Source of the DNA: an uncultured Blautia sp.
GTDB lineage: Bacteria > Bacillota > Clostridia > Lachnospirales > Lachnospiraceae
Reading direction: 5' to 3'
Assembly: GCA_900540785.1 (NCBI GenBank)
Contig: UQHF01000008.1
Span: 1 to 64,000, forward strand
Length of the DNA: 64,000 nt
A program made the position numbers and the translations under genes. Positions 32,537 through 42,371 of the stretch are shown one piece after another; positions within the stretch are counted from its first letter, which is position 1, and each line of letters begins with the position of its first letter. Below the pieces are notes generated by a model. It was given only the letters and a program-made list of their open reading frames with translations, did no database searches and was not told the origin of the DNA.

Positions 32537-35188
32537 TTAAATAGACGGGTCTGTCGGGTCAAAATTATATGGCGGTCTCATAGGAACCTTTGCTCTTCTT
32601 CCGAGAGGTCCTTTGAGAGCTTCTCTTGATTCAGATTTATTAGAATGGAAAATACGAATGGTTGCACCATTACAGTTCTCATACACCCATTTTGCGTCTG
32701 CAACACAGGTACGGATACAACCGTGTGATGCCGGACTTCCAAGCTTGTTGTACTCTGATGCCGGAACACTGTACGGATTCATTTGAGGTCCTGATACAGA
32801 ATGGATAAAGATTCCTCCAAGACCGGCACCCTCTACATGCGTTCCATACTGTCCCCATGACGGACCCATAAGGCTCTGCCATCTTCCGCTTCTTCTGAGA
32901 ACAAATCTTCCATCTGGTGTCTCCGTTCCCGGTTTACCTACAGAAACACGGATAGATTTTACCGGAACGGTTCTGCTCTGATCGTAAATGGTCATTACAC
33001 CGTTTGTCTGATCAACCTCCACATAGTACGGTCCTTTATATACAGAAGTAAGATCATTGATACGGTAAGCCTTTTCATCGAAGTAATAACGAAGACCGTC
33101 AATCACTGCGCTTGTATCTTTATAGAAACCGTTTCCCTTTGGATCCACATAACGAACCTTGTTCTCGGAATTGCTTAACACAACCCAGCCTGTACAGAAT
33201 TTTCCCTGTTCATCAAGCCAGCCGTATGTGTCACCCTTCCAACGGAAGGTATTTGTCTGGGAAACAAAGTTTTTAAAGTAATACCAGCTTCCGTTTATCT
33301 TTCTCCATTCATTGTTTGAAAGCTGTCCGTCACTCTCTGCATAATACCACTTGTTATTATATTTAATCATGGTATTTTTAAATACTTTTCCTCTGTGGGT
33401 ATTGGAATCAGAAATCTCGAAGAAATATGTCTTTCCATCAATTTCTTTAATTCCGCTTGCCAGTTTTCCTATCTCATCAAAATACTGATTGCCAACCCAT
33501 CTTTCCATGTAATGATCGCCATTGTCACGGAAATAGAACCAGCCGAGGAATTTTCCGGACGGCCATTTTACTTTCTGCCATCCTTTTTTCTCAGAAACAC
33601 GTCCCGCTGTACTTCCGAAGTAATAATACTTCGGCCCCACAGATGTAGGACACTGTTTCCACATGTTTTTCCAGCCTACCTGTTTGCCACTCTTTGTAAA
33701 ATAATAACGATAATTTCCATAACGGACAAGCTTGTCTTTTACAATACGTCCCTGGGAATCAGAGCCATACCATGCCCCGTCCACACATTTTGTTCTTCTG
33801 TTCTTTAAAATATATCCGTTATGATCCAGAAGATATTTTATATTCTTACTCTTGGGAGTTACCGTAATTGCCACATTTCCCTTATGTATTACAGCTTTTC
33901 CTTTATCTTTGCCCTTATCGCTTCTGTTAAAGTAAATCCATTTTTCGCCTTTGCTGTTTGTTCCCATACAGCGCCAGCCGCCCATAAACATTTCTCCCGG
34001 AATCTTGCTTTCCGGATCAAAGAAGTATTTAGAACCGTTAATTCCGATAAATCCGGTTCTTGGTGTTCCATCATCTTTCAGACAGTAATATTTTCCGTTA
34101 ATGGAAAGATAACCGGTATCCTTATATTTATCGTTCATGGATTCCACACTTACATTTGGACCTGATTTTCCATAAAGGCGGAATTTTCCATCCTGATACA
34201 GCCAGTAATCTTTCTTCTGCTGTCCCAGATCAGAAGTAACAGGAGTTTTAGGAGTGCCTGTGTACTCTTTATAAAGAGCGGCTGTGCTATCCTCTGTAAA
34301 GTAAAGCTCTCCCTCTTTGCTCAGCGTATAGCCCGGTGTTCCCGGCTTGACTGTCTTTCTTCCAGTTACCATGATTCCGTTTTCATCAAAAAGATAATAT
34401 CCCGTGTGGGTGCCTTTTACAGACTTTGTTGTAACCTGAACAAGACCGTCTGCCGCTGTATAAACATCTCTGCCTTCTGCAGCTCTCTCTGTGCTTGTTC
34501 CATCCATTCCCTCTCCGACACCTGCACCCGTCATGGTCTGCTCTTCCTGCTGTACAGGTTCTGTTTCAACCGGTTCTTGTGTTTCCATAGGAAGTACGTC
34601 TTCTTCCCCTTCTGAAACCACTTCTTCATTTACAGTCTCCAGTGTCTGTATATCTGCCTGCTGTTCTGCCTCTGTATTTTCAGCACCGGCTGCTGTTTTG
34701 TTTCCTTTCTTTGCCAGCTTCCATCCTTCCGGAACTTTTATCCAGTATTCCGGTCCCACTGTCACAGAACCTGCTCTGTCTTCTCCTGCCTGAACCTGAA
34801 GCATTCCATCTGTCTCCGGTGCTTCCATGTTTTCCTCTCCAGCGGACAGGATGTCCTCCTGCGGCATTGTGGAATCCGCCTCCGGTGTTACAGTTGCTTC
34901 CGGTGTCACTGTTGCTTCTGGAGTTACTGTTGCTTCCGGCGTCACAGTTGCCTCCGGTGTTACATCTGTTTCCGGCATATCCAGGCTGTCGTCCTGATTT
35001 TCTTCGGGAGCTTCCGGTGTTACCGGCTCTTCCGGAAGTTCTTCTTCCGGTTCAAACGGTTCTGTAATTGTAACATCTCCCTCTGCGCCGCCTGAAACAC
35101 CGTCGCTTAACGCTGATGCCCCTGCCTGCACTACCATAGACATACACATGGTAAGGCTCAAAACGGCTGCTACCACTTTTTTCTTCAT
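32537..35188 (-). CDS. Secreted L,D-transpeptidase with cell-wall-binding repeats
   Basis: An 883-residue exported protein. Signal peptide (MKKKVVAAVLSLTMCMSM to ASA), an acidic Pro/Thr-rich linker with four VTPEAT repeats (about 75-105), a second acidic region, numerous wall-binding repeats (about 240-690), and a C-terminal YkuD domain (about 700-840). The YkuD active site is intact: IFIHSV supplies the conserved His and SHGCIRT (821-827) the nucleophile Cys824. It forms 3-3 peptide crosslinks or attaches proteins to peptidoglycan. The gene begins 42 bp after the HPr gene and ends at a strong terminator, so it may be partly co-transcribed with cdaA-cdaR-HPr. Confidence 0.94.
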   Translation of the reverse strand: MKKKVVAAVLSLTMCMSMVVQAGASALSDGVSGGAEGDVTITEPFEPEEELPEEPVTPEAPEENQDDSLDMPETDVTPEATVTPEATVTPEATVTPEATVTPEADSTMPQEDILSAGEENMEAPETDGMLQVQAGEDRAGSVTVGPEYWIKVPEGWKLAKKGNKTAAGAENTEAEQQADIQTLETVNEEVVSEGEEDVLPMETQEPVETEPVQQEEQTMTGAGVGEGMDGTSTERAAEGRDVYTAADGLVQVTTKSVKGTHTGYYLFDENGIMVTGRKTVKPGTPGYTLSKEGELYFTEDSTAALYKEYTGTPKTPVTSDLGQQKKDYWLYQDGKFRLYGKSGPNVSVESMNDKYKDTGYLSINGKYYCLKDDGTPRTGFIGINGSKYFFDPESKIPGEMFMGGWRCMGTNSKGEKWIYFNRSDKGKDKGKAVIHKGNVAITVTPKSKNIKYLLDHNGYILKNRRTKCVDGAWYGSDSQGRIVKDKLVRYGNYRYYFTKSGKQVGWKNMWKQCPTSVGPKYYYFGSTAGRVSEKKGWQKVKWPSGKFLGWFYFRDNGDHYMERWVGNQYFDEIGKLASGIKEIDGKTYFFEISDSNTHRGKVFKNTMIKYNNKWYYAESDGQLSNNEWRKINGSWYYFKNFVSQTNTFRWKGDTYGWLDEQGKFCTGWVVLSNSENKVRYVDPKGNGFYKDTSAVIDGLRYYFDEKAYRINDLTSVYKGPYYVEVDQTNGVMTIYDQSRTVPVKSIRVSVGKPGTETPDGRFVLRRSGRWQSLMGPSWGQYGTHVEGAGLGGIFIHSVSGPQMNPYSVPASEYNKLGSPASHGCIRTCVADAKWVYENCNGATIRIFHSNKSESREALKGPLGRRAKVPMRPPYNFDPTDPSI
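34881..34970 (-). repeat. 18-bp coding tandem repeats (VTPEAT)
   Basis: Four to five 18-bp units encoding VTPEAT in the linker of the L,D-transpeptidase; third-base differences show they are not very recent. Confidence 0.8.
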
Positions 35189-35230
35189 ATGTGCTCCTCC
35201 TTTTATAATAAAAATAAACAGATGTTGTTC

Positions 35231-35494
35231 CTACTCTCCAAGTCCGCCTTCTATAGCGGTTACAAGCGCATGAAGCGCCGTTTCCTCATCTGTCCCCTCA
35301 CAGACAAGTTCAATTTCATCTCCACACTTTACACAGGCTCCCAGGACGCTGAGAACGCTTTTTGCATTGGCAGTTCCGCCATCAAACGTAAAGGTAATGA
35401 GAGATTTATATTTCATTGCTTCCTTGCAAAGAATCCCTGCAGGCCGCAAGTGAAGCCCTGTGGGATTTTTCACTGTCACTTTCTGGCTGATCAT
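35231..35494 (-). CDS. HPr-family phosphocarrier protein
   Basis: An 87-residue HPr domain protein with the phosphorylatable His15 in NPTGLHLRPAG and Ser46 in NAKSVLSVLG, the site of HPr kinase in Firmicutes. Both regulatory residues are present, so it could act in sugar PTS phosphotransfer, in CcpA-type catabolite control, or as a regulatory paralogue. It lies 19 bp after cdaR and 42 bp before the L,D-transpeptidase, not next to a PTS enzyme I gene. That position suggests a dedicated paralogue rather than the general HPr, which cannot be settled here. Confidence 0.88.
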   Translation of the reverse strand: MISQKVTVKNPTGLHLRPAGILCKEAMKYKSLITFTFDGGTANAKSVLSVLGACVKCGDEIELVCEGTDEETALHALVTAIEGGLGE

Positions 35495-35513
35495 TTTTCG
35501 TCTCCCCTTAGTC

Positions 35514-36809
35514 TTATTTTTCTTCTGTACTTGTAGAAACTTTGGAAACCTTTATTTCTGTCTTTACGTCCTCTATCAGTTCATAACCTTTGGGAAGAGT
35601 AATTTTAACAGGAACTTCATAGCTTCCTTCTTTTTTATCGGATAAGTCGATGGACGCCTTAATATCGTCTTCACTCAATGCCTCTATATCTCCGTCCACT
35701 GCCTTAACTCTCACTTCCATCTTGTCAATTTCAAAGGATACCTGAAGGTCGTCCTCCTTATTTTTAAACCGGACGCTGTCTTTTGTCGCCGGAATCGTAA
35801 AGATCTTTCCGCCTTCCGGAAGAATCCTGATATTTACCCATACTTCTTCGCTGGAACCGCTGGTGAGCTTCAGACCTTCAGAGAGAAGTTCTGCAATATT
35901 CACCTTCTCCTCCACGTCTTTCTTCGCTCCGCTGATGTCCACACTCTTTTCATCCTGTACCCAGATGGTATTTCCCATGACTTTCAGCTCGTCCAGTGCT
36001 TCCTCGCTTCCTGCCACACTGACCGTCTCAGGAACAGTCACAGCGCTGTCTACCACATAACCGTCCGCCGGCTCACCTTTGTAGTTCACATTAATCTTCA
36101 CGCCCGCACGAACCTTCCACAATTTTGTAGTAACGGTTGCTTTCACATTGTCCATACCAATATACTTCATGGAATCCTCTGAAAGCTGTTCCTGATTTTT
36201 ATCGATGATCGTAAGGTTTTCCGTATCTGTAGTATCCTCTGTGATTCCGTTTACATCTACATTTACCATTACCTTATCTATTTTATTAATCATAGACTTC
36301 GGTCCTGTAATCCTGACTTTCTCCGGGCTCACAATCTGCGAACCGATTTCATAGCCTTTTCCCGGAGTCCCCTCTCCGCTGTTGACGGTCACCATAAACT
36401 CAGCCGTTGCCCTGTCCTCCAGCCGGACGCTCATATTCTGAGGCTGCACGGAAATATTGTTGGGGCTGATTCCCGGACAGGTAACGCTGATCGGAATCAT
36501 AACCGGATTTGTCTCAAGACTCACCGCCTGCTGTGCATCTGCCACAGCCTGAATATCTTCCGCTGTAATTCTGCTTAGCGTTTTTCGCTCTGCCTTGATG
36601 GTCACGCGAACAGGAGTCTGATCGTCGTCGCGCATACATACCTTATCCGTATCTTCTATATACTGCTTGTTTGTGAGTTCCACATTAGAAATAATATAGG
36701 TCTTGCTGACTACCGGATTGTCCACATTGACTACGATCAGCCACACAAGAATTGCCACCGCAAGCGACATGATTTTTAAAGGAAAGTTATTTGGTCGTTT
36801 TTTCTTCAT
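35514..36809 (-). CDS. cdaR: YbbR-domain regulator of diadenylate cyclase
   Basis: A 431-residue protein with one N-terminal membrane helix (about 12-28) and extracytoplasmic YbbR repeats to the end (recognisable by SVAGSEEALDELKVMG, ITGPKSMINKIDKVMVNVDV and VSPEKVRITG type segments). CdaR modulates the membrane cyclase CdaA. The gene overlaps the 3' end of cdaA by 23 bp, a tight coupling typical of the pair. Confidence 0.93.
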   Translation of the reverse strand: MKKKRPNNFPLKIMSLAVAILVWLIVVNVDNPVVSKTYIISNVELTNKQYIEDTDKVCMRDDDQTPVRVTIKAERKTLSRITAEDIQAVADAQQAVSLETNPVMIPISVTCPGISPNNISVQPQNMSVRLEDRATAEFMVTVNSGEGTPGKGYEIGSQIVSPEKVRITGPKSMINKIDKVMVNVDVNGITEDTTDTENLTIIDKNQEQLSEDSMKYIGMDNVKATVTTKLWKVRAGVKINVNYKGEPADGYVVDSAVTVPETVSVAGSEEALDELKVMGNTIWVQDEKSVDISGAKKDVEEKVNIAELLSEGLKLTSGSSEEVWVNIRILPEGGKIFTIPATKDSVRFKNKEDDLQVSFEIDKMEVRVKAVDGDIEALSEDDIKASIDLSDKKEGSYEVPVKITLPKGYELIEDVKTEIKVSKVSTSTEEK

Positions 36810-37674
36810 GCTTCACTCTCCCTTTCAGTAAATGGCGCAGCTTGCCATTGTCAATCACCGTTTTGTTCTGTGCCTTTACAAGAGCGGAACGAAGAGAAGC
36901 ACTGTTTACACAGCGCGTCAGTTTTCCTCCCTGTGCAATCGAAACCTTTCCTGTTTCTTCTGAGACAATAATTGTAAGCGAATCGCTCACCTCACTGATT
37001 CCCACACCGGCTCTGTGTCGTGTTCCAAGCTGCTTGCTCAGTTCCATATTATCGGAAAGAGGGAGATAGCAGGTAGCTGCCGCCACTCGATTCCCCCGTA
37101 CGATCACTGCCCCATCATGGAGAGGAGTATTATGCTCAAAAATATTAATAAGAAGCTGGCTTGTAAGCACAGCGTCAATATTAATTCCCGTTCTTTCATA
37201 TTCAGAAAGACGATTTTCCTGTTCAATTACAATCAGTGCTCCTGTCTTCACTTCCCCCATGTCAAAGCAGGCTTTTACCAGCTCATTAATGGTCTTGTCC
37301 GTAAATCTTTCTTTTACTTCTTTTCCTGTGTCAAAGGGAATTAAGGTTGCCATGATTTTTTTCTGGCCCAACTGTTCCAGCATTTTTCGAAGCTCCGGCT
37401 GAAAAATAACCATAACACCGATAATCAGCACATTGGACAGCTTGCTGATTATCCACAGGATCGTGTTCATTTTAAAAATATAGGCAAGAAAAATGAAGGC
37501 AAGCACCACAAGGATTCCCTTTAACAAAGTGTAGGCTCTTGTAAACTTAATCCATACCATAAACTGGTATACGAAAAAGGAAATCAGAAAAATTTCTATC
37601 ACATCGATCACACCTACGCTGGGAAGGGATACTTTTGATAAAAATCCTGATAATATGGACGAAATACTTTCCAT
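36787..37674 (-). CDS. cdaA: Membrane diadenylate cyclase
   Basis: A 295-residue protein with three N-terminal membrane helices (about 20-95) and a DisA_N/DAC domain. The catalytic motifs DGA (187-189) and RHR (219-221, within GTRHRAGVG) are intact. It makes c-di-AMP from two ATP, the signal that controls potassium and wall homeostasis. It overlaps cdaR by 23 bp. The usual third gene glmM is not directly downstream in this window; an HPr gene follows instead. Confidence 0.96.
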   Translation of the reverse strand: MESISSILSGFLSKVSLPSVGVIDVIEIFLISFFVYQFMVWIKFTRAYTLLKGILVVLAFIFLAYIFKMNTILWIISKLSNVLIIGVMVIFQPELRKMLEQLGQKKIMATLIPFDTGKEVKERFTDKTINELVKACFDMGEVKTGALIVIEQENRLSEYERTGINIDAVLTSQLLINIFEHNTPLHDGAVIVRGNRVAAATCYLPLSDNMELSKQLGTRHRAGVGISEVSDSLTIIVSEETGKVSIAQGGKLTRCVNSASLRSALVKAQNKTVIDNGKLRHLLKGRVKHEEKTTK

Positions 37675-37725
37675 GGTGCTCTCCTTTCTATTTGTTTCTT
37701 TTCCGAAGCCGTTATTTCCCTTCTC

Positions 37726-38823
37726 TTATAAATCCTTCAGGGATTCCTCCAGCTTCTTCTCAAAATCTACTTCATCTGCTTTTTCTCTGGAAACCGGCGC
37801 TGCAGATTTTGGAGCTGCCGCTTTTTTTCCGTCTTCCTGAAAAATAGGATTTGCATAGGAGACTATGTCTTCCTCTGTCTTTTTGTCTTCTTTTACAGGC
37901 TGTGCTGTGATTTTCTTTATGCTTCTCTCAGAAGTTGTGACAGAAGCCTTTGGTACAGCCTTCACATAATAATAGTATTCGTCATCTTCATACTCCAGAC
38001 GTTCTGTACGTGTATAGTCTCCTCCGAATACAAAAAATTCCAGAATGATTCCCACTAAAACAGAAAGAATCGTCTGTATAAGAAGAACCGGCAGGGATAC
38101 TGTAACACCGCTTACAAAGAAGCTTCCCCCCAGCATAACCAGAATATATGCCACACCTCCTGTGATAATGGAAATTCTCCATGCAAAATCAAAGGAACGT
38201 GTGCGGATCAGATTTACAATTAAAATAACTGCAACAAAGGCAACAAGTGTGATCCACATTGCCCAGTTCTGCATCAGTCCGTCTGAAAGGATTCTCAGCT
38301 TCTCAAGCATATCCACATCCGGATTTGCAAGTGTTTCCGAATTGCTGCGGATAAGCCGGATCACGTAATAAAGAATCACTCCGCTTCCCGCCGGAAAAGC
38401 AGCAAAAGCATTTCCCATAAGACCGCTTCCGATTGGAAGAAGCGCCGGTATTCCGAATCCAAAGGAAAGGGGTGTGCATACAAGCACGATATTCTGTCCT
38501 GCGCTGAATCTCAGGAAAAGAACGGCAATAAACAAAATAATGATCAGCATAAATGCTGCTGTTTCTATTCCCAGCGCATAGGAGTGTCCCAGTATAAACA
38601 GGAATCCTGCAAAAACAGTCACTCCAGAAGGCATTATAGAACAGATAAGTGCCAGAATGAGTACAATAAATACATTATTTAACTGGCTCATATAGCCCAT
38701 ATTTGCGTTGATCCAGATAAAGTACACAAGGGCAACCGCAAATTTGATAACCGGCAGAAGATAAATTTCGTACTGCCCGTAAAGGTTCTTGATTTTCTGT
38801 TTTAATTCCAGTAATGCTGTCAT
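37726..38823 (-). CDS. Multi-pass membrane protein of unknown function
   Basis: A 365-residue protein with about eight hydrophobic segments in residues 20-265, followed by a charged cytoplasmic tail (about 270-365) rich in Lys, Glu and Ala. The membrane part (IWINANMGYMSQLNN, GFGIPALLPIGSGLMGNAFA) has a transporter or channel look but no family I can name with confidence. It lies 51 bp before cdaA and overlaps the preceding small membrane protein gene by 4 bp, so the three are probably one transcription unit. Confidence 0.85.
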   Translation of the reverse strand: MTALLELKQKIKNLYGQYEIYLLPVIKFAVALVYFIWINANMGYMSQLNNVFIVLILALICSIMPSGVTVFAGFLFILGHSYALGIETAAFMLIIILFIAVLFLRFSAGQNIVLVCTPLSFGFGIPALLPIGSGLMGNAFAAFPAGSGVILYYVIRLIRSNSETLANPDVDMLEKLRILSDGLMQNWAMWITLVAFVAVILIVNLIRTRSFDFAWRISIITGGVAYILVMLGGSFFVSGVTVSLPVLLIQTILSVLVGIILEFFVFGGDYTRTERLEYEDDEYYYYVKAVPKASVTTSERSIKKITAQPVKEDKKTEEDIVSYANPIFQEDGKKAAAPKSAAPVSREKADEVDFEKKLEESLKDL

Positions 38824-39254
38824 TTTCTGTAACCTCCCGCTTTTGTGCGTCCTGCTGTTTTCTTTTCTTCCCGGTCATACATTTTCTCAAGCTTTGTGAG
38901 TCCTATATAATAATTTTTCACGCTTTTCTTGGCACGATGATACCGGACGGAATACTGGACATATGTGAGAACCGAATAAAAAATAAGAAGCACCACATAG
39001 CCCAGGAGCACATAAATACCAAGATTTACCAGGTTCATTTTATGAATGTTGTTCATGAGATATTCTGCAAAATATGCCGCCAGTCCTGCCAGGATCAAAC
39101 CGTATCCGATTGTCACAAGAAAGAAATTCTTAATAAGAGCCAGACCGATATAATCGCTTCTATAATACCTGCTCACAGGAAGATATTTCTTACCTTCTCC
39201 CTTCTCGTACATGGCAAGTTCTGTCATTATCTTTACTTTTTCTTCATTTAACAT
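38820..39254 (-). CDS. Small membrane protein of unknown function
   Basis: A 144-residue protein starting MLNEEKVKIMTELAMY after AAGGAG; the open frame runs 69 codons further upstream into an untranslated region and ComF, without a site. It has two membrane helices (about 47-70 and 83-107) between a charged N-terminal segment (KYLPVSRYYRSDYIG) and a basic C-terminal tail. It overlaps the next membrane protein gene by 4 bp (ATGA), implying translational coupling and perhaps complex formation. I do not recognise the family. Confidence 0.8.
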   Translation of the reverse strand: MLNEEKVKIMTELAMYEKGEGKKYLPVSRYYRSDYIGLALIKNFFLVTIGYGLILAGLAAYFAEYLMNNIHKMNLVNLGIYVLLGYVVLLIFYSVLTYVQYSVRYHRAKKSVKNYYIGLTKLEKMYDREEKKTAGRTKAGGYRK

Positions 39255-39354
39255 AGACAAACTCCTTATATTTAACCATATAGATTGATTGTAACATATA
39301 TCCCTACCTATGAAAAGTATTTTTCCCAACCTTTTCAGGAAAACCTTAACATTC

Positions 39355-40056
39355 TCAAGGATTTCCTGTACACAACGTAAGAAAGTACACTTTTTTTGCC
39401 CCGCCAGACATAAGGCAGGCAGAAATCTCATCCATTGTACTCCCTGTGGTATAAACATCATCGATCACAAGTAAAGTAAGACCCTTTACATTTTTCCTCA
39501 GAACAAAGGCATCTTTCAGATTTCGCCGTCTCTCCTGCGCATTTAGTTTTTTCTGCGATTTCGTGTTCCTGCACTTTTCCACTATCCCTCCGTCGCAGGG
39601 GATTCCGGTGAGAAAAGAAAGATGCTCTGCAATATATGCCGACTGATTAAATCCCCGCTTTCTCTCCTTTTTTCTGTGAAGAGGAACCGGGATGATCCTG
39701 TCCGGTTTCCACCTGATCATATCTTTTTTCCCGAAAAGGAACATTGCCTCTGCATAAAATATCCCATATTCCCTGCAGCCGTAGTACTTATATTTCTCAA
39801 TGGAAAGCTTCCACATCTCATCATATGGAAAAATCCCTTTTCCCTGCGTAAAATTTCGCTCTCTTTTTCCACAGTCTCTGCAGTGTTCTGCCTCCTTATC
39901 CACCTGTCTGCCGCATTTCATACACCTCGCTCCGGAAACAGGGCGGATTTTTTTCTTGCACTCCGTACAGACAAGCCTCTTCTGTTCCCTTAAAATCTCA
40001 TGACAGAGTGGACAGCATCTCGGATATAAAAGATTCAGAAAATCTTCAGCTCTCAA
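39355..40056 (-). CDS. comF: ComF-family phosphoribosyltransferase-like protein
   Basis: A 233-residue protein. The N-terminal zinc-ribbon has paired cysteines (CCPLCHE, CTECKKK, CMKCGR, CRDCGK) and the C-terminal half is a PRTase fold with the PRPP-binding motif LLVIDDVYTTGSTMDE and PVPLHRKKERKRGFNQS. ComFC proteins function in DNA uptake and handling of single-stranded DNA. The gene overlaps recD2 by 4 bp. Confidence 0.94.
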   Translation of the reverse strand: MRAEDFLNLLYPRCCPLCHEILREQKRLVCTECKKKIRPVSGARCMKCGRQVDKEAEHCRDCGKRERNFTQGKGIFPYDEMWKLSIEKYKYYGCREYGIFYAEAMFLFGKKDMIRWKPDRIIPVPLHRKKERKRGFNQSAYIAEHLSFLTGIPCDGGIVEKCRNTKSQKKLNAQERRRNLKDAFVLRKNVKGLTLLVIDDVYTTGSTMDEISACLMSGGAKKVYFLTLCTGNP

Positions 40057-42317
40057 AAGCGTCCTTTCTCCCCGACTGCGCTCTCTTCTTCCTGACTTAG
40101 CTCCCTTATCCTCACATCAAGGGAACTGTATCTTCTCTGCTGTTTTTCATTTCTTATCATTTCTCCAAATGTCTCTTCACTTCCCACAATAGTTACGCAT
40201 TTGCGCGCCCTTGTCACTGCAGTATAAAGAAGATTTCTGTTTAAAAGCATCTGCGGTCCGGAAAGAAGCGGGATCACCACTGCCGGATATTCAGACCCCT
40301 GAGATTTGTGAATGGTAATGGCGTAGGCAAGTTCCAGTTCTTCCATTTGTTTAAAAGAATATTCCGCACATCTTCCATCTTCAAATTCCACGGTTGCTGT
40401 CTCTGCAAATTCGTTTATTTCTGCAAGAATCCCGGTATCTCCATTGAACACACCAACGCCTTTTTCCACAGAAATACCGTATTTCCCGCGAACTTCCCAC
40501 TCAAGCTGGTAATTATTTTTTACCTGCATGACTTTGTCTCCCTGACGGAAAAGCTGGCCTCCCAGCTCTCTTTCTTTTTTTCCGTTCTCCGGGGGATTTA
40601 AGTATCTCTGAAGAATCTGGTTCAGCCGCTCCACTCCCAGAAGACCTTTTCGCATGGGAGTGAGAACCTGAATATCGAAAGGCTTCGCCTGCACATAGCG
40701 CGGCATCTTCTCCTGAATCAGTGCAATAACAACACGGATAATAATGTCTGCGTCATACCTCCTCAGAAAAAAGAAATCCCGGCTCTTATTATCGGGGATT
40801 ACCTGTTCTCCCCTGTTAATTTTATGGGCATTCACTACAATATCACTCTCAGACGCCTGACGAAAGATTTTTTTCAATTCTACAACGGGAAAGCTCTCGC
40901 TTCGGATAATGTCGCGAAGCACGTTTCCCGGTCCCACACTTGGAAGCTGGTTTTCATCTCCTACAAGGATCAGCCTTGTTCCTGCTGTCACTGCAAGAAG
41001 GAGTGAGTGCATAAGAAAAATATCCACCATAGACATCTCATCTATAATGATCACATCTGTCTCAAGAGGATTCTGTGCGTTTCTCTCAAACTGTACTGCC
41101 TGCCCTTCCCGTTCCTCCTCCGGCATTCCCGAAAGCTCCAGAAGACGGTGAATGGTCTGCGCCTCGTATCCTGTCGCTTCCGTCATTCGCTTTGCGGCTC
41201 TTCCTGTAGGCGCTGCCAGACGAAGCTCTGCCCCTTCGCTTTCAAAAAAACGGATTATGGCGTTGATCGTTGTTGTTTTTCCGGTTCCCGGGCCTCCAGT
41301 CAGTACAAAAAGGCCGTTGGACGCAGCTTCCCGCACAGCTTTTTTCTGCATTTCATCAAGAACTGTCCCTGTCTCCTTCTCAATCTGTGCAATTCTCTTT
41401 TCTGTACTTTTCTCATCTTCCGGACAGGAAACATTCAGCTCGCACAGCATTCTTGCCGTGTTCAGCTCCAGATAATAGTGCTGGCTGGGATACACAATGG
41501 TTTCTTTTTCCCGCTCTTTCAGAACCACTTTTCTGTCGATTGCCATATCCATAAGATGTTTTTCCATATAGGAAATATCCACCTGAAGAAGAGACGCGGC
41601 TCTTCGAAACAGTTCTTCCTTCGGAAGGTAAATGTGCCCTTCTCCCGATGCCTGCAATAAAACATACAACATTCCGCTTCGGATTCTGTAATCTGAATCT
41701 GCCTGGATCCCGATTCTGCCGGCGATCTCATCTGCAATTTTAAATCCTACACCGCTTATATCCTCTGCCAGGCGATAGGGATTCTCCTGGAGAACATTAT
41801 AAAGAGACTGCCCGTATTTCTGATAAATTTTTGCCCCCAGATTCAGGGAAATCCCATATTTCTGCAGAAAAATCATGGCTCTTCGCATATCTGCCTTCTC
41901 TGTTACCTGCGCAGCGATCTCCCGCGCCTTTTTTTCACTGATTCCCTTGATCTCTGCCAGTCTTTCCGGTTCTTCCTCCACGATCCGCAGAGTATCTTCC
42001 CCAAAGCGCCGCACAATCCTGGCAGCAAGAGCGGCTCCGATCCCCTTAATGGCGCCTGATCCAAGATAACGCTCCATTGCAAGGGAATCCTCCGGCATTT
42101 TCTCTGTGAAAGAGGCAATCTGAAACTGTTTTCCGTATACGGGATGATGAATATAGTTTCCCGAAGCCTCGATCGTGGCTCCCTGAGATATGTCCGGAAA
42201 CGTTCCCACACAGGTCAGTTCTTCCTCTCCTGTCTGTTTCAGGACCATTACTGTATAACCGTTCTGGTCATTTCGGAAAATAATATGGTCTATGTATCCT
42301 GTTACTGTCTCACTCAT
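40053..42317 (-). CDS. recD2: RecD2 family ATP-dependent DNA helicase
   Basis: A 754-residue SF1B 5'-3' helicase. The N-terminal OB and helix-hairpin-helix regions (about 1-200: GYIDHIIFRNDQNGYTV, GSGAIKGIGAALAARI) are followed by Walker A GGPGTGKTTT, Walker B VIIIDEMSMVD, VGDENQLPSVGPG, and the C-terminal ELAYAITIHKSQGSEYP. It is the RecBC-independent RecD2 type found in Firmicutes, acting in repair and replication-fork maintenance. It lies 54 bp downstream of mreB, behind its terminator. Confidence 0.96.
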   Translation of the reverse strand: MSETVTGYIDHIIFRNDQNGYTVMVLKQTGEEELTCVGTFPDISQGATIEASGNYIHHPVYGKQFQIASFTEKMPEDSLAMERYLGSGAIKGIGAALAARIVRRFGEDTLRIVEEEPERLAEIKGISEKKAREIAAQVTEKADMRRAMIFLQKYGISLNLGAKIYQKYGQSLYNVLQENPYRLAEDISGVGFKIADEIAGRIGIQADSDYRIRSGMLYVLLQASGEGHIYLPKEELFRRAASLLQVDISYMEKHLMDMAIDRKVVLKEREKETIVYPSQHYYLELNTARMLCELNVSCPEDEKSTEKRIAQIEKETGTVLDEMQKKAVREAASNGLFVLTGGPGTGKTTTINAIIRFFESEGAELRLAAPTGRAAKRMTEATGYEAQTIHRLLELSGMPEEEREGQAVQFERNAQNPLETDVIIIDEMSMVDIFLMHSLLLAVTAGTRLILVGDENQLPSVGPGNVLRDIIRSESFPVVELKKIFRQASESDIVVNAHKINRGEQVIPDNKSRDFFFLRRYDADIIIRVVIALIQEKMPRYVQAKPFDIQVLTPMRKGLLGVERLNQILQRYLNPPENGKKERELGGQLFRQGDKVMQVKNNYQLEWEVRGKYGISVEKGVGVFNGDTGILAEINEFAETATVEFEDGRCAEYSFKQMEELELAYAITIHKSQGSEYPAVVIPLLSGPQMLLNRNLLYTAVTRARKCVTIVGSEETFGEMIRNEKQQRRYSSLDVRIRELSQEEESAVGEKGRF

Positions 42318-42337
42318 TCTTTTGCTCCTGTGATAGA

Positions 42338-42363
42338 GAAAAGGTGCTGCATGGCAGCACCTC
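42338..42363 (-). terminator. Terminator of mreB
   Basis: Stem AAGGTGCTGC/GCAGCACCTT-like around 42341-42362 with loop of three and a short T-run on the minus strand, a few bases after the mreB stop. Confidence 0.7.
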
Positions 42364-42371
42364 TTCTGTTT

